Source: Porticoccaceae bacterium
Lineage (GTDB): Bacteria > Pseudomonadota > Gammaproteobacteria > Pseudomonadales > Porticoccaceae
Direction of reading: 5' to 3'
Length of the DNA: 64,000 bases
Assembly: GCA_024639885.1 (NCBI GenBank)
Contig: JAHEGD010000014.1
Location: forward strand, 39,919 to 103,918
Every line of letters starts with the position of its first letter. Within the stretch, counting starts at the first letter, position 1. The position numbers and the translations under genes are program-made. Of the stretch, positions 41,344-51,956 are shown piece by piece. Below the pieces are notes generated by a model. That model saw nothing but the letters and a program-made list of their open reading frames with translations. It did not search any database and was not told the DNA's origin.

Positions 41344-42708
41344 ATGTCTGAAAGCGCCGCCGCCCCCATCCCGCCAAAGCCGGTGAAGAAACTTCACATC
41401 GTCACCCACGGCTGCCAGATGAACGAGTACGACTCGGCGCGGATGCGTGACCTGCTCGGCGACTCGCACCAGATGGTCGCCACCGACGACCCGGCCGAGG
41501 CCGACGTTATTCTGCTCAACACCTGCTCTATCCGCGAGAAGGCGCAAGACAAGGTCTTTCACCAGCTCGGCCGCTGGCGGCCTCTGAAAGAGGCCAACCC
41601 CAACCTGATCATCGGTGTCGGCGGCTGCGTCGCCAGCCAAGAGGGTGACGCGATCGCCAAACGGGCGCCGTTTGTCGACTTGGTGTTTGGCCCGCAAACC
41701 CTGCACCGGCTGCCCGAGATGATGGAGCAGCGCCAGCGCGACGGCACCATCATGGTCGATGTCAGCTTTCCCGAGATCGAGAAATTCGACCGCCTGCCCG
41801 AGCCCGAGGCAGACGGCTGCAGCGCGTTTGTGTCGATCATGGAGGGCTGTTCTAAATACTGCACCTTCTGTGTGGTCCCCTACACCCGCGGCGAAGAGGT
41901 CAGCCGGCCGCTCGACGATGTGCTCGCCGAAGTCGCCGCACTGGCCGCGCAAGGGGTCCGCGAGGTCAACCTGCTCGGCCAAAACGTCAACTCCTACCAG
42001 GGCGATATGGCCGACGGCGGGGTATGCGACTTTGCCGAGCTGATCCCCTACGTGGCGGCGATCGCCGGCATCGACCGGATCCGTTACACCACCTCGCACC
42101 CGGTCCACTTCAGCGAGGCGCTGATCGCTACTTATGCCACCGTGCCAGAGCTGGTCAGCCACCTCCACCTGCCGGTGCAGAGCGGCTCCGACCGGATTTT
42201 GATGGCGATGAAGCGCGGCCACACCGCGATCGAATACAAATCTAAAATCCGCGCACTGCGCGAGGTGCGCCCCGATATCAGTATCTCGTCCGATTTTATC
42301 GTCGGCTTCCCTGGCGAGACCGAGCAAGATTTTGCCGCCACCATGAGCCTGATTGAGGCGGTTGGCTTCGATACCTCGTTTAGCTTTATCTACAGCGCCC
42401 GGCCCGGCACACCGGCCGCCGAGCTGCCCGACGACACCCCCGAGGCGGTCAAAAAGCAGCGTCTGGCGCTGCTGCAGAGCCGCATCAACCAGAACGCCCA
42501 GCAGATCGGCCGGCAGATGGTCGGCACCACCCACCGGCTGCTGGTGACCGGCGTCTCCAAGAAAGACCCCGGCCAGCTGCAGGGCCGCACCGAGAACAAC
42601 CGGGTGGTCAACTTCGCCTGCGACGACCACAGCCTGATTGGCCAGTTTACCGACGTGCTGATCAACGAGGCGCTGCCCAACTCGCTGCGCGGCCAACAGG
42701 TCGCCTGA
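41344..42708 (+). CDS. miaB: tRNA-2-methylthio-N6-dimethylallyladenosine synthase
   Basis: This 454-aa radical-SAM enzyme adds the 2-methylthio group to i6A37 in tRNAs that read U-starting codons. The UPF0004 domain cysteines are in [21 protein letters not shown] and [11 protein letters not shown]. The radical-SAM cluster CSKYCTFC with VVPYTRGEE is diagnostic of MiaB. A C-terminal TRAM domain follows. The ATG at 41344 is preferred to the GTG three codons earlier. It is the first gene of miaB-ybeZ-ybeY-corC-lnt. A 499-aa antisense frame is a GC-bias shadow. Confidence 0.96.
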   Translation: MSESAAAPIPPKPVKKLHIVTHGCQMNEYDSARMRDLLGDSHQMVATDDPAEADVILLNTCSIREKAQDKVFHQLGRWRPLKEANPNLIIGVGGCVASQEGDAIAKRAPFVDLVFGPQTLHRLPEMMEQRQRDGTIMVDVSFPEIEKFDRLPEPEADGCSAFVSIMEGCSKYCTFCVVPYTRGEEVSRPLDDVLAEVAALAAQGVREVNLLGQNVNSYQGDMADGGVCDFAELIPYVAAIAGIDRIRYTTSHPVHFSEALIATYATVPELVSHLHLPVQSGSDRILMAMKRGHTAIEYKSKIRALREVRPDISISSDFIVGFPGETEQDFAATMSLIEAVGFDTSFSFIYSARPGTPAAELPDDTPEAVKKQRLALLQSRINQNAQQIGRQMVGTTHRLLVTGVSKKDPGQLQGRTENNRVVNFACDDHSLIGQFTDVLINEALPNSLRGQQVA

Positions 42709-42832
42709 TTGGCCGCCGCGGCGCCGAAAAAACGGTTTTCCACGAGCAAAAATACGCGCTATGCTCGCCCCATTACACAACCACCGCGCAGCCGATTAAT
42801 GAGCATGAACCAACCCAGGTACAGCGACGCTT

Positions 42833-43903
42833 TTGAACAGTAGCCCCGCAAGCTGCCAGTTTCAGTTAAAGCCGGCCGACACCTCGCGGTTAGCACTGCT
42901 GTGCGGCGCGCTCGACGAGCACCTCAAACAGATTGAGCAGCGCCTGGCGGTCCAGATCCAACGCCGCGACCATCAGTTTGTGGTCGATGGCGAGCGCTGT
43001 CACGCCGCCCAGCGGGTGCTGGAGACGCTCTACTGGATGGCCGCCGACGGCCAGCCGGTCAGCGCCGAAGAGATCCACCTGCAACTCAGCCAAGCCCTTA
43101 ACAGCGCCGCCCAGCCCGCCCTAGTACTGCCGGGTGCGCCACTGCCACTGACCGAACCGACCAAACCGCGAGCCACTATGCCTGCCGACCCCAGCACTGC
43201 CAGCCAGCCAGCCACCGCCGAGGGTTTCTCGGTTATCCGCACCAAGAAAGGCAACGTCCGCCCGCGCAGCGTCAACCAGCAGCGCTATGTGCGCGCCGTG
43301 CAGACCCACGACATCAACTTCGGGGTCGGCCCGGCCGGCACCGGCAAGACCTACCTGGCGGTCGCCTGCGCTGTCGAGGCGCTGCTGCGCGACGAGGTCG
43401 AACGCATTTTACTGGTGCGACCGGCAGTCGAGGCCGGCGAGCGGCTCGGCTTTCTGCCCGGCGACTTGGCGCAAAAAGTTGACCCCTACCTGCGGCCACT
43501 CTACGACGCACTCTACGAGATGCTCGGCTTTGAGACGGTCGCCAAGCTCCAGGAGCGCAACGTCATCGAGATCGCACCGCTCGCCTATATGCGCGGCCGC
43601 ACCCTCAACGGTGCCTATGTGATTCTCGACGAGGCGCAGAACACCACCCGCGAGCAGATGAAGATGTTCCTAACTCGGATCGGCTTCGGCTCGACCGCGG
43701 TGATCACTGGCGATGCCTCGCAGATCGACCTGCCGCGCGGGGTTAAATCGGGGCTGGTCCACGCCATCGACGTGCTGTCGGCGGTCGATGAGATCAGCTT
43801 TACCCACTTTCGCTCTGGCGACGTGGTTCGCCACCCGATTGTGCAGAGCATTGTCGACGCCTACGACGATTGGGAGTCGCGCCACGACGAGGGCCACCGC
43901 TAG
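42833..43903 (+). CDS. ybeZ: PhoH-family ATPase YbeZ
   Basis: This 356-aa PhoH-like P-loop protein works with the YbeY endoribonuclease in RNA metabolism and ribosome quality control. An N-terminal KH-like/PhoH N region (1-95) and an Ala/Pro linker (95-130) precede the ATPase, with Walker A GPAGTGKT (166-173), [16 protein letters not shown] and Walker [12 protein letters not shown]. The only in-frame start is TTG at 42833, with AGGT 12 nt upstream. An overlapping 14-codon ATG frame (42799-42843) ends 11 nt into it and may couple translation. It lies 2 nt before ybeY. Confidence 0.92.
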   Translation: MNSSPASCQFQLKPADTSRLALLCGALDEHLKQIEQRLAVQIQRRDHQFVVDGERCHAAQRVLETLYWMAADGQPVSAEEIHLQLSQALNSAAQPALVLPGAPLPLTEPTKPRATMPADPSTASQPATAEGFSVIRTKKGNVRPRSVNQQRYVRAVQTHDINFGVGPAGTGKTYLAVACAVEALLRDEVERILLVRPAVEAGERLGFLPGDLAQKVDPYLRPLYDALYEMLGFETVAKLQERNVIEIAPLAYMRGRTLNGAYVILDEAQNTTREQMKMFLTRIGFGSTAVITGDASQIDLPRGVKSGLVHAIDVLSAVDEISFTHFRSGDVVRHPIVQSIVDAYDDWESRHDEGHR

Positions 43904-43905
43904 CC

Positions 43906-44382
43906 ATGGCCAGTGTCGCCCTCAGCCTGCTCGACGGCAGCGCCGGCGAGCCGAGCTGCGCCCAGTTTGAGCGCTGGCTCAATGCCGCTCTGGCGGCCAC
44001 CGGCCAACCGCACAGCGAGCCGCAAGAGCTGACCATCCAGATCGTCGACGATGCCGCCAGCGCCGAGCTCAACCAGCACTACCGCGGCAAGCCCGGCGCC
44101 ACCAATGTGCTGTCGTTTCCGTTTAGCGCGCCGACCCCGCAGCCGCTGCCGATCCTTGGCGACCTAGCCATCTGTGCACCGCTGGTCGCCCGCGAGGCGG
44201 CCGCGCAGGGCAAAACCGCCGAGAGCCACTGGGCCCACCTCGCCATTCACGGCTTGCTGCACCTGTGTGGTTACGACCACATCGACGACCGCGACGCCGA
44301 GACCATGGAGCGCCTAGAGCAGCAGATTATGGCCGAGCTCGGCTACCCAGACCCTTACCAAACCACGCCAGACCGTGTTTAA
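43906..44382 (+). CDS. ybeY: Endoribonuclease YbeY
   Basis: This 158-aa zinc metalloprotein is required for 16S rRNA 3'-end maturation and 70S quality control. The zinc motif [11 protein letters not shown] (HxxxHxxxxxH) lies near residues 117-127. The RNA-contacting [18 protein letters not shown] is upstream, and [15 protein letters not shown] follows. The ATG at 43906, 2 nt after ybeZ, replaces the track start inside ybeZ. Confidence 0.96.
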   Translation: MASVALSLLDGSAGEPSCAQFERWLNAALAATGQPHSEPQELTIQIVDDAASAELNQHYRGKPGATNVLSFPFSAPTPQPLPILGDLAICAPLVAREAAAQGKTAESHWAHLAIHGLLHLCGYDHIDDRDAETMERLEQQIMAELGYPDPYQTTPDRV

Positions 44383-44435
44383 TCACGGCACTGTCGACCA
44401 CCAACCCATCAACCCAGACCGCCGAGACCCCAACC

Positions 44436-45278
44436 ATGAGTGAAGATAGCCCCAGCCGTTCCGACGAGCCGTCGTTAATCAAGCGGCTCAGCCGCCTGTT
44501 CACCCCCGGCCCCCGCAACAGCGACGACGTCGCCGACATGCTGCGCAGCGCCGAGAACGACTCGATCATCGACGCCAGCGTGCTGTCGATCATGGAGGGG
44601 GCGCTGAAGGTCTCAAACCAGCAGGCCCGCGAGATCATGATCCCGCGCTCGCAGATGACCGTGCTGGAGATGGCGATGAGCTTCGATGCACTGCTCGAGA
44701 TCGTCATCAACTCGCAGCACTCGCGGTTTCCGGTGGTCGGCGACTCGTCGGACGACATCAAGGGCATCCTGCTCGCCAAAGAGCTGCTGCCACTGCTGCA
44801 GAGCGGCCGCGAGGCGTTTGACCTGGCGGCGCTGCTGCGGCCGGCCACGGTGATCCCCGAGAGCAAGCGGCTCAATGTGCTGCTGCAGGAGTTTCGCGAG
44901 CAGCGCTACCACATGGCGATCGTCGTCGACGAGTACGGCGGCGTCTCTGGGCTGCTGACCATTGAGGATATTCTCGAGGAGATCGTCGGCGAAATTGAAG
45001 ACGAGACCGACGAGCAAGAGGCCCAGCAGATTGTCCGCCACGCCGACGGCAAACAGTGGAGCGTCAACGCCCTGACCGAGATCCAGGACTTCAACGAATA
45101 CTTCGATGTCGGCCTCGCCGACGACGAGTTCGACACCATCGGCGGTCTGGTAATCCACGGTTTTGGGCGGCTTCCCGAGCTCGGCGAACAGCTTCAAATC
45201 GGTCAGTTTCTGTTCACGGTTGCCGCTGGCGACCGCCGCCGGCTGGCCGAGCTCACCGTAACCCTGGCCGACGGCTAA
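44436..45278 (+). CDS. corC: CorC/HlyC family CBS-domain protein (YbeX)
   Basis: This 280-aa cytoplasmic protein starts at the ATG at 44436 (MSEDSPSRSDEP). The track start lies inside ybeY. Two CBS domains (about 65-190: VREIMIPRSQ-like MIPRSQMTVLEM, SRFPVVGDSSDDIKGILLAKELL, YHMAIVVDEYGGVSGLLTIEDILEEIVGEI) bind adenine nucleotides. A C-terminal CorC_HlyC domain (about 205-280) follows. E. coli YbeX has been linked to Mg2+/Co2+ efflux and more recently to ribosome metabolism. The conserved position next to ybeZ-ybeY favours the latter context. Confidence 0.94.
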   Translation: MSEDSPSRSDEPSLIKRLSRLFTPGPRNSDDVADMLRSAENDSIIDASVLSIMEGALKVSNQQAREIMIPRSQMTVLEMAMSFDALLEIVINSQHSRFPVVGDSSDDIKGILLAKELLPLLQSGREAFDLAALLRPATVIPESKRLNVLLQEFREQRYHMAIVVDEYGGVSGLLTIEDILEEIVGEIEDETDEQEAQQIVRHADGKQWSVNALTEIQDFNEYFDVGLADDEFDTIGGLVIHGFGRLPELGEQLQIGQFLFTVAAGDRRRLAELTVTLADG

Positions 45279-45282
45279 CCCG

Positions 45283-46779
45283 GTGACCGCGCGCGGCTTT
45301 GCTCGCCAAGCCGGCGCGGCAGCGGCCGGCGCCATCGCTCCGCTGGGGCTGGCCCCACTCTCAATCTGGCCGGCGACGCTGCTGTCGATGGCGGTGCTGG
45401 CCCGGCTGCTCTACCAGAGCGCGCACAGCTACCGGCTGGCGTTTAGTTACGGCGCCGGCCTCTACCTCGCCGGGGCGAGCTGGGTCTATGTCAGTATCGC
45501 CAGCTTTGGCACCCTGCCGGCGCCACTGGCGGCGCTCGCCACCCTCGGCTTTGCGCTGTTTGTCGCGCTCTTTTTTGCACTGCCGTTTGCGCTGCTGCCG
45601 CGGCTGGCGACCAGCCCGGGCAGTTTTATCGCCGCATTTACCGCGCTCTGGCTGCTCGGCGAGTGGCTGCGCAGCTGGCTGCTGACCGGCTTTCCTTGGC
45701 TCTACGCCGGCTACAGCCTCACCGAGCTGCCGCTGGCCAGCTACGCCTCGCTCGGCGGGGTCTACCTGCTCGGTGCACTGCTCGCCGCCGCCGCTGCCAC
45801 CCTGGCGCTGTTCCCCGCTCTTGGCAGACGCCAGCGGCTCGGCGGCGGCGCTGCCATGGCGCTGGTCGTCGCCGCCGCGCTGCCACTCGACCGCATCGAG
45901 TGGACCGAACCGAGCGGCGCAGCGCTGACTATCGCGCTGCTGCAGCCGGATGTCGACCAAGCGCAGAAGTGGTCGCGCAGCGAGCGGATGGCGATACTCG
46001 ACCAGTTGGAGAGCCGCAGCGAACCGCTCTGGGGCAGCGATCTGGTGGTCTGGCCAGAGGCGGCGGTGCCGGCTATCGCCCAGTCGGTGCCGGCGTTTCT
46101 GGCCCGTGTCGACCGCCGCGCGCGCGCCGCCGGCTCGGCGCTGATCACCGGCATCCCCAACTACCAGGCGGCCACCGCCAGCTACTACAACTCGCTGCTC
46201 GGTCTCGGCCTCGCCGAAGGGCTCTACAACAAGGCGCGGCTGGTGCCGTTTGCCGAGTACATCCCGCTGCAGTCGCTGCTCGGGCCGCTGCTGGCGGTCT
46301 TCGAGCTGCCGATGGAGTCGATGGCCTACGGCGATGAACAGCAGCCGCTGCTCCGGGTCGGCGACGCCAAACTGGCCAGCGCAATCTGCTACGAAGTGGT
46401 CTACCCCGATCTGGTGGCGCGCCAAGCGGCCGGCGCCGGTCTGCTGCTGACGGTCAGTAACGACGCCTGGTTCAACCACACCATCGCCCCCGCCCAGCAC
46501 CTGCAGATGGCCCGGCTGCGCGCCCGCGAGGCGGCCAAGCCGATGATCCGCGCCACCAACAACGGCATCTCGGCGCTGATCGACCGGCGCGGCGCGATCG
46601 TCGCCAGCGCGCCGCAGTACCAGCCGGCAGTGGTGCGCGGCACCCTGCAACCGCGCGCCGGCAGCACGCCATTCAACCGCAGCGGATCGTGGCCGGTAAT
46701 TGTCGCCGCGCTGCTGGTCTGTGCGATACTGGCCGCTCGCCAACGGCGACCACAACGGTTTTCCAGACAGACGAGGTGA
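45283..46779 (+). CDS. lnt: Apolipoprotein N-acyltransferase
   Basis: Lnt (498 aa) transfers the third acyl chain to the N-terminal Cys of lipoproteins at the inner membrane. About seven N-terminal membrane helices (to residue 205) precede a periplasmic nitrilase-like domain. The Glu-Lys-Cys triad is visible as [24 protein letters not shown] and [14 protein letters not shown] last helix ([13 protein letters not shown]) anchors the C-terminus. The GTG start, 4 nt after corC, has no ribosome site, so coupling is likely. Long antisense and alternative frames here reflect extreme GC3. Confidence 0.96.
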   Translation: MTARGFARQAGAAAAGAIAPLGLAPLSIWPATLLSMAVLARLLYQSAHSYRLAFSYGAGLYLAGASWVYVSIASFGTLPAPLAALATLGFALFVALFFALPFALLPRLATSPGSFIAAFTALWLLGEWLRSWLLTGFPWLYAGYSLTELPLASYASLGGVYLLGALLAAAAATLALFPALGRRQRLGGGAAMALVVAAALPLDRIEWTEPSGAALTIALLQPDVDQAQKWSRSERMAILDQLESRSEPLWGSDLVVWPEAAVPAIAQSVPAFLARVDRRARAAGSALITGIPNYQAATASYYNSLLGLGLAEGLYNKARLVPFAEYIPLQSLLGPLLAVFELPMESMAYGDEQQPLLRVGDAKLASAICYEVVYPDLVARQAAGAGLLLTVSNDAWFNHTIAPAQHLQMARLRAREAAKPMIRATNNGISALIDRRGAIVASAPQYQPAVVRGTLQPRAGSTPFNRSGSWPVIVAALLVCAILAARQRRPQRFSRQTR

Positions 46780-46784
46780 CCCCG

Positions 46785-47318
46785 ATGAGACGATTTTCCA
46801 GTTTAGTCCTAACCCTACTGGCACTGTTTGCCGGCAGCGCCGCCAGCGCGCTCGAGGTTGGCGATATCGCCCCCGACTTCAGCCTAGCCGGCAGCGATGG
46901 CAACCACTATCAGCTGAGTGATTTTCGCGGCAAGCAGACAGTGGTGGTGGCGTGGTTCCCGCGCGCCTTCACCAGCGGCTGCACCGTCGAGTGCAAGTCG
47001 CTGGCCGACAACGGCGACAAGATTCGCCAGTTTGATGTCAGCTACTTCATGGCCAGCACCGACCCGCTAGAGAAAAACATCGCCTTCGCCGCTGAGACCA
47101 ACGCCGACTTCCCGCTGCTCAGCGACCCGGACAAGAGCACCGCGGCGGCTTACGATGTGCTGATGCCGGTGATCGGCCTGGCCAAACGCCACACCTTCTA
47201 TATCGCCGTCGACGGCACCATCGCCTACATCGACCGCAACATTAACGCCGCCAGCTCGGCCGAGGATATGGTCGCCCGGCTCTCCGCACTCGGCGTGGCC
47301 GCCGCCCCCGGCGGCTAA
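46785..47318 (+). CDS. Exported peroxiredoxin (AhpC/TSA family)
   Basis: This 177-aa protein has a signal peptide ([22 protein letters not shown]) and a thioredoxin-fold peroxiredoxin domain. The domain shows [25 protein letters not shown], then the peroxidatic Cys66 and a second Cys70 in FTSGCTVEC. The latter could be the Prx/BCP-type resolving residue. [17 protein letters not shown] closes the fold. It probably removes peroxides in the periplasm. GAGG lies 8 nt before the ATG at 46785, which is 5 nt after lnt; the track ORF start lies inside lnt. It is likely the last gene of the miaB-lnt transcript. Confidence 0.9.
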   Translation: MRRFSSLVLTLLALFAGSAASALEVGDIAPDFSLAGSDGNHYQLSDFRGKQTVVVAWFPRAFTSGCTVECKSLADNGDKIRQFDVSYFMASTDPLEKNIAFAAETNADFPLLSDPDKSTAAAYDVLMPVIGLAKRHTFYIAVDGTIAYIDRNINAASSAEDMVARLSALGVAAAPGG

Positions 47319-47369
47319 TGTTTAGCCGGCCAAACGCATTGTGTTAGTGCCGGCCACTGCCATGGCGGC

Positions 47370-47375
47370 TATAAT
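47370..47375 (+). promoter_or_regulatory. -10 element upstream of leuS
   Basis: A perfect TATAAT sits 33 nt upstream of the leuS ATG. No good -35 lies at 16-18 bp; TAGTGC at 19 bp is the nearest. Confidence 0.5.
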
Positions 47376-47408
47376 TGGCCGCTTTACAGTGAGCCGGACC
47401 CAACCGCA

Positions 47409-50021
47409 ATGACCGAAATATCCTACCAACCTGCCGCCATCGAGCAGGCTGCCCAGCGCTACTGGCACGAAAACGCCACCTTTCACGCCGTCGACAACGC
47501 CGACCGCGAAAAATTTTACTGCCTGGCGATGTTCCCCTACCCGTCGGGCAAGCTGCACATGGGCCATGTGCGCAACTACACCATCTCCGATGTGATCGCT
47601 CGCTACCAGCGTATGCTCGGCAAGAACGTGCTCCATCCGATGGGTTGGGACGCGTTTGGGCTACCGGCCGAAAACGCGGCACTGGCCAACAACACCGCGC
47701 CGGCCGGCTGGACCTACGACAATATCGCCTACATGAAACAGCAGCTGCAGGCGCTCGGCTTTGGCTTTGACTGGAGCCGCGAGCTGGCCACCTGCCAGCC
47801 CGACTACTACAAGTGGGAGCAATGGTTTTTCACCCGCCTCTACGAGAAGGGGCTGGTCTACAAGAAGACCAGCGCGGTCAACTGGTGCCCCAATGACGCC
47901 ACCGTGCTCGCCAACGAGCAGGTGGTCGACGGCTGCTGCTGGCGCTGCGACAGCCCGGTTGAGCGCAAGTCGATCCCGCAGTGGTTTATCCGCATCACCG
48001 ACTACGCCGAGCAGCTGCTCGGCGATCTCGACCAGCTCGACGAGTGGCCCGAGCAGGTCAAGACCATGCAGCGCAACTGGATCGGCAAGAGCCGCGGCGT
48101 CGAGCTCGACTTTGCCCTCGCCGAGCCGGTCGCGGGGCTCGACACGCTGTCGGTCTACACCACCCGCCCGGACACCCTGATGGGGGTCACCTACGTCTCG
48201 CTGGCGACCGCCCACCCGATCGCTGTCGAGCTCGCCAAGCACAACCCGGCGCTGGCCGAGTTTATCGCCGACTGCGCCGGTCAAAAGGTCTCCGAGGCCG
48301 AGCTGGCCACCATGGACAAACGCGGCTGCGCCACCGGCCTGACCGTCATCCACCCGCTGAGCGGCGCGCCGGTGCCAGTGTGGGTCGCCAACTATGTGCT
48401 GATGGACTACGGCTCCGGTGCGGTGATGGCGGTACCGGCCCATGACCAGCGCGACTGGGAGTTTGCGAAAAAATACCAGCTGCCGATCGTTGAAGTGATC
48501 CGCAACGCCACAACAGAGAGCGACCTCGCCAGCGCAGCGATGACCGAGAAGGGCCAACTGGTCAACTCAGGCAAATACGATGGGCTCGACTTTACGCAAG
48601 CATTTGACGCCATCGCCGCTGACTTGGTGGCGATTGATGCCGGCCGCGTTACCACCAACTTCCGGTTGCGCGACTGGGGGGTGAGCCGCCAGCGTTACTG
48701 GGGGGCGCCAATCCCAATGTTCAACCTGCCGGCCGGCGGCGAGATCCCGGTGCCGCTCGACAAGCTGCCAGTGCTGCTGCCCGAAGAGGTGGTGATGGAC
48801 GGCGTCCAATCGCCGATCAAGGCCGACCCCGAGTGGCGCAAAGCGACCCACAACGGCGAGCCGGTCGAGCGCGAGACCGACACCTTCGACACCTTCATGG
48901 AGTCGTCGTGGTACTACGCCCGCTACACCTGCGCCAACCTTGAGGGGGCGATGCTCGACCCGACCAAAGCCAACTACTGGCTGCCGGTCGACCAGTATGT
49001 CGGCGGCATTGAGCACGCCATTTTGCACCTGCTCTACGCCCGCTTCTTCCACAAGCTGCTGCGCGACGAGGGGCTGGTCGCCAGCGACGAGCCTTTCAAA
49101 AAACTGCTCTGTCAGGGCATGGTGCTAGCCGACTCTTACTACAAGAGCGTCGACGGCCGCCGGGTCTGGCTCAACCCGACCGAAGTCAGCGTCGAGCGCG
49201 ACGACAAGGGCCGACCGCTGTCGGCGACCGAGACCGCCAGCGGCGCGCCGGTAGTCAGCAACGGCAGCTGTAAGATGTCTAAATCCAAGAACAACGGCGT
49301 CGACCCACAGGCCGCCGTCGACCGCTACGGCGCCGATACCGTGCGGCTGTTCACCATGTTTGCCGCGCCGCCCGAGCAGACTCTGGAGTGGAACGACGAA
49401 GGGGTCGCCGGCGCCCACCGCTTCCTGCGCAAGCTCTACAAAATGGTCGGCGACCACTGTGCCGCGACAGGTGGGCAGCCGCTCGCCACCGCGACACTGT
49501 ACGGCGGCGCGATTGAGCTGCCGACGCCACTCGCCGACCTGCGCCGCAAGACCCACCAGACCATCGCCAAAGTCGGCGACGACTACGGCCGCCGGCAGAC
49601 CTTCAACACTGCCATCGCCGCAGTCATGGAGTTACTGAACGAGGTCGCTCGCTGCGATACCGCGCAGCCGCACGCCGAGCTGGTGGTCCGCGAGGCGCTC
49701 GAGTCGGCGCTGCTGCTGCTGGCACCGATCGCCCCACACCTCTGCCACCACCACTGGCTGTCGCTCGGCCACACCGGCACCATCACCGCGGCGGCGTGGC
49801 CGGCAGTCGATGAGTCGGCACTCGCCCAGTCGAGTATCGAGCTGGTCGTCCAGGTCAACGGCAAGGTACGGGCTAAAATCAGCGCCGCCGCTGACGCCAG
49901 CAAGGAGCAGCTGGAGCAGCTGGCGCTGGCCGCCGAGCCGGTCCAGAAATTTCTCGACGGGGTTGCGGTCCGCAAGGTGATCGTGGTGCCCGGCAAACTC
50001 ATCAGTATTGTCGCCAACTGA
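47409..50021 (+). CDS. leuS: Leucyl-tRNA synthetase
   Basis: LeuRS (870 aa) is a class Ia synthetase. The HIGH-type motif is [15 protein letters not shown] (about 39-53). The CP1 editing domain (about 220-410) contains the [12 protein letters not shown] threonine-rich region and [20 protein letters not shown]. The KMSKS loop is [13 protein letters not shown]. An anticodon-binding helical domain and the C-terminal LeuRS-specific domain ([10 protein letters not shown]) follow. It is the first gene of leuS-lptE-holA. Confidence 0.98.
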   Translation: MTEISYQPAAIEQAAQRYWHENATFHAVDNADREKFYCLAMFPYPSGKLHMGHVRNYTISDVIARYQRMLGKNVLHPMGWDAFGLPAENAALANNTAPAGWTYDNIAYMKQQLQALGFGFDWSRELATCQPDYYKWEQWFFTRLYEKGLVYKKTSAVNWCPNDATVLANEQVVDGCCWRCDSPVERKSIPQWFIRITDYAEQLLGDLDQLDEWPEQVKTMQRNWIGKSRGVELDFALAEPVAGLDTLSVYTTRPDTLMGVTYVSLATAHPIAVELAKHNPALAEFIADCAGQKVSEAELATMDKRGCATGLTVIHPLSGAPVPVWVANYVLMDYGSGAVMAVPAHDQRDWEFAKKYQLPIVEVIRNATTESDLASAAMTEKGQLVNSGKYDGLDFTQAFDAIAADLVAIDAGRVTTNFRLRDWGVSRQRYWGAPIPMFNLPAGGEIPVPLDKLPVLLPEEVVMDGVQSPIKADPEWRKATHNGEPVERETDTFDTFMESSWYYARYTCANLEGAMLDPTKANYWLPVDQYVGGIEHAILHLLYARFFHKLLRDEGLVASDEPFKKLLCQGMVLADSYYKSVDGRRVWLNPTEVSVERDDKGRPLSATETASGAPVVSNGSCKMSKSKNNGVDPQAAVDRYGADTVRLFTMFAAPPEQTLEWNDEGVAGAHRFLRKLYKMVGDHCAATGGQPLATATLYGGAIELPTPLADLRRKTHQTIAKVGDDYGRRQTFNTAIAAVMELLNEVARCDTAQPHAELVVREALESALLLLAPIAPHLCHHHWLSLGHTGTITAAAWPAVDESALAQSSIELVVQVNGKVRAKISAAADASKEQLEQLALAAEPVQKFLDGVAVRKVIVVPGKLISIVAN

Positions 50022-50064
50022 GCGGCCCAGTAACCAGCGGGCCTGCGGCCGGCGAGGAGCGAGC

Positions 50065-50565
50065 GTGAAACGACTGACCCGACCCCTGCAATGGGCGCTG
50101 CTGGCGCTGCTTACCGGCAGCCTGATCGGCTGTGGTTGGCAGCTGCGCGGCAGCGCTCTTGAGGCGCGCAATATCGCCGGCATCACCGTCGCGGCAAGCG
50201 CCAGTGACCGCGATATCGCCCTGCAGCTGGGCCGCGCCCTGGCGCCGCTGGTGGCGGTCAACAACGCCGCCGCCGACCACACCGTGGCGATCGAGCAGTT
50301 CAGCTCGCGGGCGCGCGTCGCCACCGTCAGCAGCGCCATTCGCAGCGCCGAGCAGCAGCTCAATCTGGCGCTCACCTTCTCGTTTAAACGCGGCGATGAC
50401 TACCTGATCCGCAGCCAGACGATTGCGCTGGAGCGGCTCTACCGCACCATTGAAACCGATATTCTCGCCTCCAAGAACGAGCGCCGACTGGTCGAGCGCG
50501 AGATGCGCGGCGAACTGGTCGCGCAGCTGGTCCGCCAACTCGTCGCGCTACCGGTAGCCGACTGA
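50065..50565 (+). CDS. lptE: LPS-assembly lipoprotein LptE
   Basis: This 166-aa outer-membrane lipoprotein plugs LptD and helps insert LPS. The GTG at 50065, with GGAG 5 nt upstream, is chosen over the track start inside the leuS tail. The signal peptide ends in the lipobox SLIGC and the mature part begins CGWQLRG, the LptE/RlpB signature. A C-terminal Arg-rich helix (ERRLVEREMRGELVAQLVRQL) is typical. The partner gene lptD lies 3.2 kb downstream. Confidence 0.93.
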   Translation: MKRLTRPLQWALLALLTGSLIGCGWQLRGSALEARNIAGITVAASASDRDIALQLGRALAPLVAVNNAAADHTVAIEQFSSRARVATVSSAIRSAEQQLNLALTFSFKRGDDYLIRSQTIALERLYRTIETDILASKNERRLVEREMRGELVAQLVRQLVALPVAD

Positions 50566-50578
50566 GCCGGCCGCCGCA

Positions 50579-51619
50579 GTGAAGCTGTTTGCCGACAAAC
50601 TCGCCGCCGCCCTGCAGCGCGAGCTGCTGCCCGCCTACTTGATCGCCGGCGATGAGCCGCTGCTGATCCAAGAGGCCGGCGACGCGGTGCGCGCCGCCGC
50701 CCGCGCCGCCGAGTTTGGCGAGCGCGAACTGATGCACTGCGACGCCAGCTTCAACTGGGATTCGCTCTACCACGAGGCGAGCGCGATGTCGCTGTTCGCC
50801 AACCGCAAAGTTATTGAGCTGCGGTTGTCGGCCAAACCGAGCGACAAAGGTGAGGCGATCAGTGAGTTTTTGGCGCGCCGCGACCCCGACCAGCTGCTGC
50901 TGGTGGTCTACGCCGGCAAGCTCGACAAGCGGCTGCAAAACAGTAGCTGGGTCAAGGCGATCGACGCCGCCGGCGCGGTGGTGCAGGCACCGGCGGTCGG
51001 CGCCGCCCAGCTGCCGCGGTTTATTCAGCAGCGGCTCAAGCGCGCCGGCGTCGTAGTCAACGAAGAGGCGGCGGCGCTGCTCGGCGAGTGCGTCGAAGGC
51101 AATCTACTCGCCGCCGTACAAGAGATCGAGAAGCTCAAACTGCTCGCCGTCGACGGCCAGATCGACGCCCAGACTCTCTCCAATGTGGTCGCCGACAGCG
51201 CCCGCTACAACACTTGGGAGTTTATCGATCGGATGCTGGCCGGTGACACCCAGGCGGTGGCGCGTTCGCTGCGCGGTATGCGCGCCGAGGGCGGTGAGCT
51301 GCTGCCGCTGCTGTGGGCGATCGGCCGCGACCTGCGCGCGCTGGCGCGCGCCGCCGAGCTCACCGAGCGCGGTCTGGGCAGCGAGGCCGCACTACAGAAA
51401 GTTGGCGTCTGGTCGAGCCGCATGGCGCCGATGAAGCGCGCCCTGCAGCGCAGCCGCGCCGCCCAGCTGCGTATGTACATCCACCAGCTGGCCGCTATCG
51501 ACCGCGCCGCCAAGGGTATCCGCGCCAGCGACGGCTGGCAGGAGCTGACCAGCTTAGCACTGGCGATCGCCGGCGCCCCACTGCTCAGCCCCGCCACCAT
51601 CAAGCTCGAAATTAGCTAA
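50579..51619 (+). CDS. holA: DNA polymerase III delta subunit
   Basis: HolA (346 aa) is the clamp-loader wrench that opens the beta clamp. The N-terminal KLFADKLAAALQ and AYLIAGDEPLLIQEAGDAVRAAAR form the AAA+-like domain I. SVFANRK-type SLFANRKVIELRL follows. Helical domains include the FIDRMLAGDTQAVARSLRGMRAEG segment. The GTG start, 13 nt after lptE, matches the family N-terminus. Its end overlaps the convergent VanZ-like gene by 8 nt. Confidence 0.94.
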   Translation: MKLFADKLAAALQRELLPAYLIAGDEPLLIQEAGDAVRAAARAAEFGERELMHCDASFNWDSLYHEASAMSLFANRKVIELRLSAKPSDKGEAISEFLARRDPDQLLLVVYAGKLDKRLQNSSWVKAIDAAGAVVQAPAVGAAQLPRFIQQRLKRAGVVVNEEAAALLGECVEGNLLAAVQEIEKLKLLAVDGQIDAQTLSNVVADSARYNTWEFIDRMLAGDTQAVARSLRGMRAEGGELLPLLWAIGRDLRALARAAELTERGLGSEAALQKVGVWSSRMAPMKRALQRSRAAQLRMYIHQLAAIDRAAKGIRASDGWQELTSLALAIAGAPLLSPATIKLEIS

Positions 51620-51956
51620 ACCGTCGCCCCAGCGCCGCCAGCGCCAGCCCCAGCGCCACCCCCACCGCGTTGGCGAGCAGGTCGAGCCACTCGGCGTAGC
51701 GGTAGCCTGAGAGCCCCTGCAACAGTTCAATCGCACCGCTAAACACCAGCAGCCCGGCGCCGATCAGCCAAACCGGCCGGCGGCCCGCATAGCCGCTGGC
51801 GGCCAGCACCGCCAAACCGGCATAGGCGAGCAGGTGCTGCAGCTTATCGCTGACCGCCAGCGTCACCGCGCCGACGAGCGGCAGCAGCGAGGCGACCGCG
51901 ACCACCGCCAGCGCCAGCCAAAACAGCCACTGCCAGTGGCGTTGCGCCAGCCTCAT
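51612..51956 (-). CDS. VanZ-like membrane protein
   Basis: This 114-aa integral membrane protein has about four helices. The start is the ATG at 51956; the longer track ORF reads back through murU. SDKLQHLLAYAGLAVLAASGY and IELLQGLSGYRYAEWLDLLANAVGVALGLAL are the VanZ-family core. The biochemical role is unknown; VanZ itself gives mild glycopeptide tolerance. Its ATG overlaps the murU stop by 4 nt, so it is co-translated with the cell-wall recycling genes amgK-murU. Confidence 0.85.
   Translation of the reverse strand: MRLAQRHWQWLFWLALAVVAVASLLPLVGAVTLAVSDKLQHLLAYAGLAVLAASGYAGRRPVWLIGAGLLVFSGAIELLQGLSGYRYAEWLDLLANAVGVALGLALAALGRRFS

Noticed and set aside
41281-42780. 499-aa minus-strand ORF antisense to miaB
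   Set aside because: It lies wholly over miaB and its promoter, has a composition set by GC3 complementarity (rich in H, D, Q, R, G, V), no ribosome site and no recognisable motif. miaB is certain on the other strand.
45361-46824. 487-aa minus-strand ORF antisense to lnt
   Set aside because: It is Arg/Gln/Gly-rich low-complexity sequence mirroring lnt. The same region is open in several frames because of extreme GC3.
47661-48557. 298-aa minus-strand ORF antisense to leuS
   Set aside because: It is a shadow of leuS with no motif or ribosome site. The same reasoning applies to the long antisense frames under lptD, surA and dxs.
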